A stretch of DNA of 10,489 nt from Euperipatoides rowelli. Its lineage: Eukaryota; Onychophora; Udeonychophora; Euonychophora; Peripatopsidae. Under the pieces are notes generated by a model. It was not told where the DNA came from, ran no database searches, and worked only from the letters and a program-made list of their open reading frames with translations. The stretch is taken from NCBI GenBank assembly GCA_003024985.2, contig PXIH01S0003899.1. One strand, written 5' to 3'. Shown in pieces: positions 1 through 6,833 of this stretch (position 1 is the stretch's first letter; each line of letters opens with the position of its first letter). Made by a program: the position numbers and the translations under genes.

Positions 1-559
1 AAGTTTGTACACGCACTCATCATTCATTTGGGGGGGGGGGGGGGATGGGGATGGCACACTTATCTGGACATTTTTTGGAGTTTTAAATTTCCCAACATGC
101 ATCAAAATATGAGCATGGCATACTAAACTCATGATCATCTCTGAATTCCTTTTAATGTCAGTTTTTTGAAAGCAGTGCCCTAAGTCCGATCAAAATCTAA
201 AATTTTAAGGACTTAGAAAAACTGAACTCGTGACTTGCAACAACCCTTTTAATGATATCATATATCAAAATCTCACAAAACAAAAACAAAAAGAAGATAA
301 CCAAGCAAGTTTCCCCTCAGTGAAACAGCACATTTATCAGGCTCTATTAGTTTATGATATCAAACTATAATATCGCAAAATATGTGATATCAAAGTCCAA
401 AATGCATTATGGTTACACTTTCTTGGATATCATACAAAATTGTTTGAATAAACAAAAAAAAATGTTTAAGGGGTGCATTTATCTGGTTAGTTTGCAAATT
501 TTCTTAAAATCAACTAAAAGGACTAAAATTTGTATGTATGTTATCTATACAATTCTCAA
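1..559. other. AT-rich non-coding stretch, no gene
   Basis: No coding or RNA gene is supported here. The only structure seen is a run of 15 G at 30-44, an 8 bp inverted repeat (CTAAGTCC at 180-187 and GGACTTAG at 209-216, 21 nt loop), and several scattered GATATC-containing words between 250 and 435. The 87-residue open frame beginning at 354 has no recognisable motif and an AT-driven composition, so I treat it as chance. On the minus strand this region lies downstream of the terminal exon of the cyclophilin-like gene. Confidence 0.6.
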
Positions 560-1025
560 CCGTTTGACCTATCTGCAACAAATTTGGCCTTCTTGCTCTC
601 TAGGATCCAGCAGGTAACATACACTATCACCCCCCCCCCCAACCCTATGAACTACCCCCCATGGGTAATTCCTAAACACTTACACCAATCAGGATCAAAT
701 TAGATCTACTTACTCTCTAGGCCCCACAAAATTTAGATTATTATTAAATCAGGTTACCAACCCTTTGATCCTATGGAATATCCCATGGGCAATTCCTAAA
801 CTTTTGGGCCATCAAGACCAAATTAGAAATAGTTAACTTACCCTCTAAAGCCACCAGAAACCATAGCTATCATTAAACCCGGGTCACACCATCCCCCTGA
901 CCCTTTGTTTACCCCTCCATAAGCAATTCCTAGACTCTTGGGCCGATCGGGACAAAATTTGGCACACTTATTCTCTAGGACCCAGTGGAAAATTTAAGCT
1001 ATCATTAAACCGGGTCACCTCACCT
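560..1025. repeat. Tandem repeat, about 3.5 copies of a 124-134 bp unit
   Basis: Three landmarks recur in the same order. These are an AATTCCTA word (667, 791, 925), a CTCTAGG/CTCTAAA-type word followed by a CCA-rich stretch, and an ATTAAA(C/T)C(A/C)GGGT-like word followed by C-rich sequence. The spacing of the first landmark is 124 and then 134 bases. A partial older copy is visible from about 560 (TTTGGCC...CTCTCTAGGATCCAGCAGG). Copies differ at many sites, so the array is old. An 11 C run at 630-640 falls in the first unit. No reading frame is conserved between copies, so this is not a coding repeat. It sits downstream of the terminal exon of the minus-strand gene. Confidence 0.75.
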
Positions 1026-1060
1026 GCTGTGCTAATCTTAAATAAAGTCAACTATTTTTT

Positions 1061-1066
1061 TTTATT
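1061..1066 (-). promoter_or_regulatory. Candidate polyadenylation signal (AATAAA) of the cyclophilin-like gene
   Basis: The minus strand reads AATAAA here, 82 bases past the stop codon of the terminal exon. A second AATAAA at 1149-1144 overlaps that stop codon itself and is less attractive because it would leave almost no 3' UTR. In DNA this AT-rich the hexamer arises by chance often, so the assignment rests on position only. Confidence 0.3.
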
Positions 1067-1147
1067 TTAAAAAATTACTGAATATCTCCTCATTATATAC
1101 AGTAGATTTAACCAATGCTTATTATTTTAGAAATAAATTATTTTTTA

Positions 1148-1289
1148 TTAGGTATTATGTAAATCACATTGACTTGGATTAAACACATTAAGTCCACAGT
1201 TAATAATCCTGATTACACTGGTTGGTCTTTCGTTATTGGTCTCTACAGCCTCCATTAACTCCAAAACTGAATTTCCAGCAACAAGTTGA
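1148..1289 (-). CDS. PPIL6: Terminal exon of PPIL6-like cyclophilin (C-terminal 46 codons plus stop)
   Basis: On the minus strand a pyrimidine-rich tract (TTTTTTTCCC) leads to an acceptor ATTGCAG at 1296-1290. The exon opens with the third base of a split glycine codon and then reads QLVAGNSVLELME without a stop to TAA at 1150-1148. The frame contains NERPTSVIRIINCG, which corresponds to the end of the cyclophilin barrel, where PPIL6 proteins carry an NERP motif followed by an R-I strand and a glycine. It joins in phase to the exon at 7679-7814, giving the usual cyclophilin succession FG-Q-L-V-x-G-x-x-V-L. The last dozen residues (NPSQCDLHNT) extend past the usual cyclophilin end and look lineage-specific. 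GC content is higher than the surrounding intron. The exon call rests on phase agreement and the family match. PPIL6 rather than another cyclophilin is inferred from NERP and the diverged active site. Confidence 0.8.
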
Positions 1290-1710
1290 CTGCAATTAAT
1301 GGGAAAAAAATTAAGTATAAATAACTTTTTAAAGAAATGTCAAAAGTTGTTTAATTCAATTTTCTATTTGTATCAAATTTTATTAATTCAAATGAATGGA
1401 AATGTTTAAATGTAAAAGAAAAACAAAAGGTGTGATATGTTTCTTTTCAACAATTGATTGTTGGTGTGAAATGACTCCGACAGCATGCTAGACTCTGGAC
1501 ACATATCCCCATACTTATTTCACTGAACGGCAATAATATTAAATTACCTTAACAGTCAAAAAATTTATATTATACTTGAAAATAAAAAACAATTTTTTTT
1601 TAATTGACGGAATTCATTCAACTTTCTCTGACGATTCCAAGATTTCCAGTACCTACACTGCATAGTGCTTATCATTAAGATTATTAAAAATTGCTTCCAA
1701 TGGTTGTATG

Positions 1711-1876
1711 TGTGATATGCAAATAAATAGACTAGTTAGATAGTAACTTTATTATAGTTTAAACTATAAACATGTTAAGAGAAAAGCTGAAAACTACTCA
1801 GTTCTGCAATCCAACATTATATATTATAGCATAAGCAAACTTGCTATCACTATAATATTATCTATTAAATGTTCCA
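1711..1876 (-). repeat. 3' LTR of the Ty3/gypsy element
   Basis: This matches the 5' LTR in several blocks: TTTATTATAGTTTAAACTATA here against TTTATTACAGTTTAAACTATA there (20 of 21), GCTGAAAACTACTCAGTT against GCTGAAAACTATTCAGTT (17 of 18), and TATTATCTATTAAATGTTCC against TATTATCTATCAATGTACC. In element orientation it begins TGGAACATT (from 1876) and the 5' copy begins TGGTACATT. Both copies keep an AATAAA in element orientation (1753-1748 here), next to a GTTTAAAC palindrome. The end near 1711 is set by where similarity fades and is uncertain by about 10 bases. The polypurine tract expected just upstream (1877-1895) is weak. Confidence 0.75.
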
Positions 1877-2037
1877 TTCTAAGAAATTTCATACTTCAAT
1901 ATGTACAGAGGTTTCCTTTGTCTAATAGAATATTGAATTTCTCTAGGGGTAGATTCTCTGTCTTAGTACTTAGTATAGGAATGGGTACTTGTAAGGGACT
2001 TGCATTCCCTGAATTGGTGGATAAGTGGCTCTAATCC
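1877..2037 (-). pseudogene. Distal pol tail, between the TIR insertion and the 3' LTR
   Basis: When the TIR element at 2038-3460 and one copy of its TAATCC duplication are disregarded, the frame that ends the integrase tail continues here. After one stop (TAG next to the insertion) it stays open for about 50 codons (SHLSTNSGNASPLQVPIP at its start) up to a TGA just before the LTR. This is what a Ty3/gypsy pol C-terminal extension would look like, low in motifs and proline/serine-rich. I recognise no domain. Its assignment rests on position and the open frame. Confidence 0.5.
2032..2037. repeat. Target-site duplication TAATCC, left copy
   Basis: TAATCC at 2032-2037 is repeated exactly at 3461-3466, directly outside the two 13 bp inverted termini of the enclosed element. 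Two perfect copies, each abutting a terminal inverted repeat, are good evidence of a transposition event. Confidence 0.75.
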
Positions 2038-3460
2038 CATACCTGCCAACCCAGTAAAACTCAAAATACTAAGATCTGCATCCAAAAATGGGACCAAAAT
2101 TACTAAAACTTTTTATTCAAAATATATTAAAAAAATACTAAAACATTTTAATGAAAACAATTTTTTTTTAATGGAATAACAAACCTGCCAACCTGGTAAA
2201 CTAAAACCTTTTAACTGAAATTACAAAAAAAAAAAAAAAAACACTGGAGAAGAGGGGGCATTTGAACATCAGTAAGAGTTAAAGGGAGACGACCCCAAAT
2301 ATTTGCTTTTTAAACTAACATGAAATTAGCTAAATTTAGTTATAAATGCTAATCAGAATATGATGCATGGTATTTACAGTATATGAATATACTTTAGTAG
2401 ATCATGTGATCTAGATTCTAAAATTTTAAAACATTATGCAATAAATATTTTTAGTAGTGTTTTTTTTATTATTTTAAATACTGTAAGCTTAATATAATAA
2501 TAATTGCCTTTTTTAAAATCCAAAGTTTATTAAACTAAAATAAAACAAAATTACAAAAAAGGCATTAAAATGAAATTAAAAGTAATACTTTTAACTAAGG
2601 TATTTTACCAAAGAAAAACTCATTTGAAATAGACTACTGTGTATAGTGTAGCTATACTAAATAAAATGCACATTTTTTAAAAATATGCATATTATTAAAT
2701 TTTTTTAATTATAATTAATTATTGTAAAATAGTTCATTCTAATTGCATATTGAAAATAAAACTTGACAAAAAAATAATAGTAATCAAATTACAGAATTAT
2801 TTAAAACATGACAATTATTTTTTTTTTTTAAAAAAATATTCTTTTAATTCCGAACAAAAAAAATCTAAATAATGATGGAAATGTTGAACAGGGTTTTTTT
2901 TTCCACCTCTTCCTTATAATGTTTAGAATAGAAACTTTTGAGGAGCTGCAGTATTCAGTTGCCTTCTTTCAAAGTTATTAATTATAACACATTTTATATA
3001 AGAGAGAAATTCATGAAATTTATATATGGTATTTTACTTTATGTAATACTGTATTTATAATTTTAAAATTGGTTTGCTAAACTAAGCTCACTCTTAGCAT
3101 TAGTTGTTAAAAATGAAAACTACTCCGCTGTAAATATATTTGTTTAAATGCCAGCATAAGTAACACCTCATTGGTCATTTTGTTATCAAAGGTGTCTCAT
3201 AAGGATTGTTAACGTCTTTGATGAGCTGAAGGCATTATTCATTATCATTGATGAAATAATTGAGGTGAGAGGTGAGGGGGAAAAGTACAAGTTTATTTTA
3301 TACATTATATACTGTATAATTTTTACTACAATTTAATCAAATTCTATTGAATAAAAATATAAAAATAAAAATTTTAAAAACCATTAGCAAATCCTAAAAT
3401 CCTAAAAGAGTATTGAAAATCGTACATTTTACGATTAAATCGTAAAAGTTGGCAGGTATG
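2038..3460. mobile_element. Non-autonomous TIR DNA transposon, 1423 bp, 6 bp TSD
   Basis: The left terminus CATACCTGCCAAC (2038-2050) is exactly inverted at the right (GTTGGCAGGTATG, 3448-3460), and both are flanked by TAATCC (2032-2037, 3461-3466). Beyond 13 bp the ends diverge. The terminal word ACCTGCCAAC recurs as a direct copy inside the left end at 2183-2192. A perfect 21 bp palindrome lies against the right end (3427-3447). The interior is strongly AT-rich, with a 10-12 bp inverted repeat around TTGCCTTTTTT (about 2503-2566). No transposase reading frame is detectable in six frames, so it would depend on a transposase supplied elsewhere. The 6 bp duplication does not fit hAT or MULE (8-10) or mariner (TA). 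Families with 6-7 bp duplications such as Dada or IS3EU are possible, but I cannot assign one. It inserted into the pol tail of the gypsy element. Confidence 0.75.
3427..3447. repeat. Perfect 21 bp palindrome at the subterminus of the TIR element
   Basis: Ten-base arms TTTTACGATT and AATCGTAAAA surround a single central A, and the palindrome ends directly against the right 13 bp terminal inverted repeat. Such a subterminal palindrome could be a transposase-binding site or a hairpin. Its function is not shown by the sequence. Confidence 0.7.
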
Positions 3461-3466
3461 TAATCC
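3461..3466. repeat. Target-site duplication TAATCC, right copy
   Basis: Exact match to 2032-2037, immediately outside the right terminal inverted repeat of the 1423 bp element. Confidence 0.75.
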
Positions 3467-3623
3467 TCTTCTCTGGTGTCTGGTGCTTGTACTATAGGCA
3501 GAAAGGATGGTCTTAACTGATCATAATGTCTCTTCCCTTCCATCATTAAATGACACTAATAAAGTTACATGACCCAGAATTCTTTTGATTGTCCCTTGTA
3601 ACAAACGGTCGGGATCCTTTCTG
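3467..3623 (-). pseudogene. Integrase C-terminal GPY/F-like region of the Ty3/gypsy pol
   Basis: The minus strand reads KDPDRLLQGTIKRILGHV and soon afterwards GRERHYDQLRPSFLP. In Ty3/gypsy integrases the C-terminal module has a G-T-I-x-x-x-x-G-P-V strand followed by a basic stretch ending in H-x-D-Q-L-R-P. Here the GPV triplet appears as GHV. The frame is shifted relative to the integrase core at 3624-3932, with the break near 3610-3625. It runs into the insertion at 3460, after which the pol tail resumes at 2037. Confidence 0.7.
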
Positions 3624-4215
3624 TTAAGAAAAAGATTTGGACAACAAATGTTGACCTACATTAAGGTCCCTACCCAAAACCTTTTCCGCTGTTGTTACCT
3701 TTAGCATAGTGTAAGGTGTAGACTTATATTTCAAAAGCATTTCATTAGTAAGAACTTGTAGTAAAATATTTCCAGTCTTGGTCAGGAAGGTCTTAACTAC
3801 ATCCATAAACCTCTCGGCTTGTCCATTATAAGCCGAGTGGTAGGGTGGACTTTTTTTGTATGCAGTATTCTTATATTTTTTCAGATATGTTTTAAATATA
3901 TCCAACATAAATTGAGATCTGTTGTCTGACAATGTCAGGGATAACCGAAATGAGAAAAGTAGTCTTCTAAAATAACCATAATAGTTTCAGAATTGGCTTT
4001 CTGCAGTTTGTTGATCTCTGGCCACATGGAATACCCAACTATGTAACTAAGAACATTTAATTAGCATATGAGCACATAAGGTCTATGTGTACTCGGTCCC
4101 AAAGGCCTTAGGACATATCCATGGATGGGCTTTCAGCATGAGCTTAGCCTGCATCTGGCATTTGCAACACCTCCTGGCTATATTCTCTAATTGCTAATTC
4201 ATTTCAGGCCAATCA
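3624..4215 (-). pseudogene. Integrase of the Ty3/gypsy element (zinc-binding remnant plus catalytic core)
   Basis: From about 4215 downward the minus strand shows the end of the HHCC zinc-binding region (WPEMN, stop, QLENIARRCCKCQ, with the C-x-x-C pair kept). After a frame change comes a WDRVHIDL segment carrying the first catalytic Asp, then YSMWPEINKL in another frame, then the open frame 3624-3932 with SDNRSQF (second Asp) and PPYHSAYNGQAERF (catalytic Glu, with 36 residues between Asp and Glu). This is the D,D-35-E type retroviral/Ty3 integrase core. It would act in the nucleus to join element cDNA to host DNA. At least three frameshifts and three stops separate the pieces, and the two zinc-binding histidines are gone with the upstream deletion, so the enzyme is inactive. 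The domain identity is clear from the SDN and H-x-A-x-N-G-x-A-E motifs. Confidence 0.9.
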
Positions 4216-5050
4216 ACCCTAAAAACGAACTAAGTTGATCCACATTCTTTGGAGTTGGAGCATCTACAATTGACTGAATTTTTGTAGTGATGGATAGTTC
4301 CTTTCTGATTAACCACATGTCCCAGATATTCCACTTGATATTTACAAAATTCACATTTCTCTAGATTTCATTGGATACTAGCTTCCAATAATGTATTAAA
4401 TACTGTTGTTAAATCTTAAAATGTCATCTAGATAACAAATCACATTTGGAATTCTTGCTAAGATAGTGTCCATCTTTTCCTGAAAAATAGCTGGTGCAGA
4501 TGTGATACCAAAAGACATACGGCTCACACTAAACAAACCTTTATGTGTATTTATTGTGAGTAGTTGTGCAGACGGTTCATCCATTTATAGTTGTTGGTAA
4601 GATTACTTCATGTCCAATTTGTCTGCTAATTGGCTAACAACTCGTCTATTACAAGTAGAGGATATTGATTTACTATCAACATTTGGGTTTAATCTCACCT
4701 TATGATCACCACAGAGCCTCATTTCACCATTTTTTATTATTATTATAGGAACAACAAGGGAATTCCAGACTGCATATTTAGCCTACTTGGTGTCAAAACA
4801 TCTTTATTTTCTAATGTGACCAACTCTTTTTCAATTCATGGAATATGGGCAAAATGTACTGTTGATGTTTAAAGAATTTAGGAACTGTGTCTTCCTTTAA
4901 ATAAAGTTGCACAGTGGACCCTTTAATACATCCTAAGTCTGGTGAAAGCAGCTCTTTAAATTTATGTAATAATATATTAAGTTGTGAGTCTTCAGACATA
5001 ACAATAGTAGTTGGCATAAAATTTTCCAAAAATAATTTTGAAAATCTCAA
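4216..5050 (-). pseudogene. Reverse transcriptase of the Ty3/gypsy element; RNase H deleted
   Basis: From high to low coordinates the first part is the linker and RT start (4811-5050: HKFKELLSPDLGCIKG and later FFKHQQYILP). Next come the fingers (NGEMRLCGDHKVRLNPN), the motif A region LDMK followed by a stop and YQQL, then open frame 4396-4584 with LLTINTHKGLF, FGITSAPAIFQ and the catalytic CYLDDIL (both Asp retained). After that there is a short deletion and a frame change to NLEKCEFCKYQVEYLGHVV, then a further frame change to IQSIVDAPTPKNVDQL and FLGL. The sequence then passes directly into integrase WPEMN, so the whole RNase H domain is absent. RT copies element RNA into cDNA in the cytoplasmic particle. 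This copy cannot, because stops and shifts break it. Family identity is very clear. Confidence 0.9.
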
Positions 5051-5335
5051 AGCCTGGAACTATGAATGCCTAATAATGTAGACAAACCTCCCTTGCTGAT
5101 AATTAATTCTAGATAACAAGATTTGTCTTCATCTTGCTGCACTTTTATTTTACAGGCTCCTAAGGGTTTAACTATATGGTCAAACGCTCTTAATAAAATT
5201 TTAGTTTCATAAATTTTTCTTGAAGGCCCAATTCTCCTAAATATTTGACTAAGCATAATTGAAATAGCAGCACCTGTATCCAGCTCAAAAGGGATTTTCA
5301 CTCCATCAATTTTAAGTTATATCATTATTGATTTA
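5047..5335 (-). pseudogene. Aspartic protease of the Ty3/gypsy element
   Basis: The open frame on the minus strand begins PFELDTGAAISIMLSQIF. The D-T-G-A-A-x-S-I motif with a preceding hydrophobic strand is the active site of retroviral-type (pepsin-fold, dimeric) proteases of Ty3/gypsy elements. Downstream, KILLRAFDHIVKPLGACKIKV corresponds to the flap and second strand, and the frame ends with a stop near 5047 just before the RT linker. The catalytic Asp and its Gly are intact. The element's protease would cut the Gag-Pol precursor. It lies between the gag knuckles and RT, as expected. The open frame begins at an internal ATG. In the intact element it would be part of a continuous polyprotein, so no separate start should be assumed. 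Confidence 0.88.
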
Positions 5336-5479
5336 TTTTCTTCTAAATGATTTACTGAAATGTGTTATAACTAAATAGTCTACATTTTCTTTCTTTTTTT
5401 TCTGTGCCTACTTCTTGTGACCCCACAGTATATACGGTTTTATTGTCTACAACACGACCAACATTCTTAATGTTTCCAT

Positions 5480-5832
5480 TTTTATTAAACACATAGCAAG
5501 TCGCATATTTAAATTTACAATTACTTGCTTCATGTTATGAGTCGCAATGTTTACTAGCCGTTTTCTTAAAAGCTAGTGTTTCTCTAATATTCATTCCCTT
5601 GTTATTTTTAAGCGCTGCCACAAATTTATTTGTCATTTCTGCAGCTAATGATAATTGAAATATAATATTCAAAATTGGCATCATCTTTTTTCAAAAATCA
5701 GCCTTTTTTATATCGTTGAGTCATTGATTTCAAAAATGAATTGATCAGCAAGGAAATAATTTAGTTTATCTCCAAGTTAACAGTTTACCGATAACTTATG
5801 AAGAACAGCCGCAAAGTCAATGATGCTTTCAT
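5480..5832 (-). pseudogene. Gag C-terminal half with degenerate double CCHC zinc knuckle
   Basis: Starting at the LINE junction the minus strand reads SIIDFAAVLHKLSVNC, a stop, LGDKLNYFLADQFIFEIND, matching the gypsy Gag capsid pattern of E-S-x-x-D-F-x-x-x-L-x-x-L-x-x-x-C then L-x-D-x-F-x-x-G-I. A frame change around 5680 leads to AAEMTNKFVAALKN. The nucleocapsid follows: HCDS, a stop, HEASNCKFKYATCYVFNKNG. The first knuckle keeps its His and last Cys. In the second knuckle the expected second Cys, His and final Cys read as Phe, Asn and Gly, so it cannot bind zinc. Gag packages the element RNA. This half was separated from the N-terminal half by the insertion at 5833-6506. Confidence 0.82.
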
Positions 5833-6506
5833 AGAAATAAAAAATTATAGATATTCAATTAAGATAATAAAAAAGGGTAATAAGATTCTTACCAATTCAA
5901 TTTATAAAAGAAATATTCAGATATGAAATGATTTACCAGACACAGTATTCAGAGAAGGCCATCAGGAAAATTTCCCCTTTCCTAGAGATTATTTTAGATT
6001 TAGATATTATATTGTTTGACAGATTAAAATAATTTGGGTTTGTAAACAATTAATGTACTATTGGAATGGTTTCCCTTTTGTTTGTTCTTTGTTAAACTTT
6101 GAATTATAACTTAGTTACACGACTGTTTATGGTATCTTAGTATTAATGTATAAACATGTAGTTTATACTATGATTTGTTTAGTTAACAGACATACTGTAC
6201 AACATAAATTAGTGGAGACAATAGATTGATGATAAAATTAGATTGCATATTTGGTAATTACTGTTTGTATATATTATTTTGTTATGATGGGAAAGGTTGG
6301 CAATTTGTTTTATTTCATTTTTATTGTTTTATAGTAGTCTATGCTTTATTTTGTGTGTAGACATCACATTATATACATTATAATTAATGTATTACTGATT
6401 ATATTTATTGTTTATTGTATTGTCTTTGTTTTGGCGATATCTATTTACATATCACAACTGTACACACCCTTTGGGGATTTAAAACCATTATAATAAACAA
6501 ATAAAT
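5833..6506 (+). mobile_element. 5'-truncated LINE 3' end inserted in gag, opposite strand
   Basis: The gypsy gag frame is interrupted exactly between 5832 and 6507. Read without this block, the minus-strand frame passes straight from QKR through one codon to ESIIDF. The inserted plus-strand sequence carries the C-terminal tail of a non-LTR reverse transcriptase (5894-6019), then about 490 bp of AT-rich 3' UTR. It ends in CCTTTGGGGATTTAAAACC, an AATAAA, and a short A-rich tail (AATAAACAAATAAAT). A truncated 5' end, retained 3' end and A-rich tail are the standard product of target-primed reverse transcription. Only an ambiguous 2 bp (AT) is shared at the junctions, so there is little or no target duplication. 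Clade is uncertain, with CR1/L2/Jockey-like most likely. Confidence 0.8.
5894..6019 (+). pseudogene. C-terminal end of a LINE reverse-transcriptase ORF2
   Basis: The frame reads NSIYKRNIQI, TGA, NDLPDTVFREGHQENFPFP, ending at TGA 6017-6019. Many LINE ORF2 proteins finish with an aromatic-x-R-x-I-x-x-W-N-x-L-P segment followed by an F-K/R-rich helix. The position of the conserved Trp is TGA here (5924-5926), which differs from TGG at one base. The frame is also open upstream to the insertion boundary (KKGNKILT), fitting 5' truncation at 5833. No catalytic part of the protein is present. Confidence 0.7.
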
Positions 6507-6785
6507 GTCTTTTTTGAATTTTCTTTCAAAATTCAAACCGTTCAATTCTTGTGAATGGCTTTGAAAAATAATGATGTTTCAAAATGTCAAAAATCTCTTT
6601 TAAAGATTGTTTTCCAGATTTTTCTGGGGCTACTAAATCCCACAATAAATTAAATGTTGTATTGCCGATTATAATCGGTAATGTGGCTATTTTAAGCTCT
6701 TCTATTTTATTGACAATTAGAAAAAATTTAACTGCTGTACGTATGATCTGTTCCAATTGATTTTGAATGGATCAAAACTGGAAAT
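6507..6785 (-). pseudogene. Gag N-terminal half of the Ty3/gypsy element
   Basis: The open stretch 6526-6756 on the minus strand contains FNLLWDLVAPEKSGKQSL and then IFDILKHHYFSKP, the conserved capsid signature of gypsy Gag (L-x-D-L-x-x-P-x-x-P, then L-x-x-H-x-x-P-x-P). It ends ERFEF, a TGA, then KKIQKR, where the LINE insertion begins. At its upstream side the frame opens with TTG at 6756, not a true start. The N-terminus continues in another frame as SFDPFKINWNRSYVQQLNFF (up to about 6780), with the shift at a T/A run near 6719-6730. The original ATG is not identifiable; an A-rich run occupies its expected place. Confidence 0.8.
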
Positions 6786-6818
6786 TCTTTTTTTTTTTTT
6801 TACATTATATTTTATTAT

Positions 6819-6831
6819 ATCCTCGTCAACA
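6819..6831 (-). promoter_or_regulatory. Primer-binding site, tRNA-Ser-like
   Basis: The minus strand reads TGTTGACGAGGAT directly after the 5' LTR. Animal tRNA-Ser molecules that begin GACGAGG end in ATCCTCGTC plus GCCA, whose complement is TGGCGACGAGGAT. The site here differs from that at two adjacent bases near its start. Position (2 bases after the LTR end) and match make a PBS likely. It primed minus-strand cDNA synthesis in the living element. Decay of two bases fits the state of the rest of the element. Confidence 0.6.
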
Positions 6832-6833
6832 TT

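Noticed and set aside
354-617. 87-residue plus-strand open frame
   Set aside because: No motif, no splice or promoter context, and AT-driven composition. Its end runs into the diverged tandem repeat at 560-1025.
1465-1535. GC-richer patch with GTGAAAT...ATTTCAC inverted words
   Set aside because: A 7 bp stem with a loop of over 40 nt is not significant here, and the open frames match nothing I recognise.
6526-6756. Treating the open frame at 6526-6756 as a gene with its own start
   Set aside because: It opens with TTG after a frameshift, and the residues are the interior of gypsy Gag, with the N-terminus continuing in another frame.
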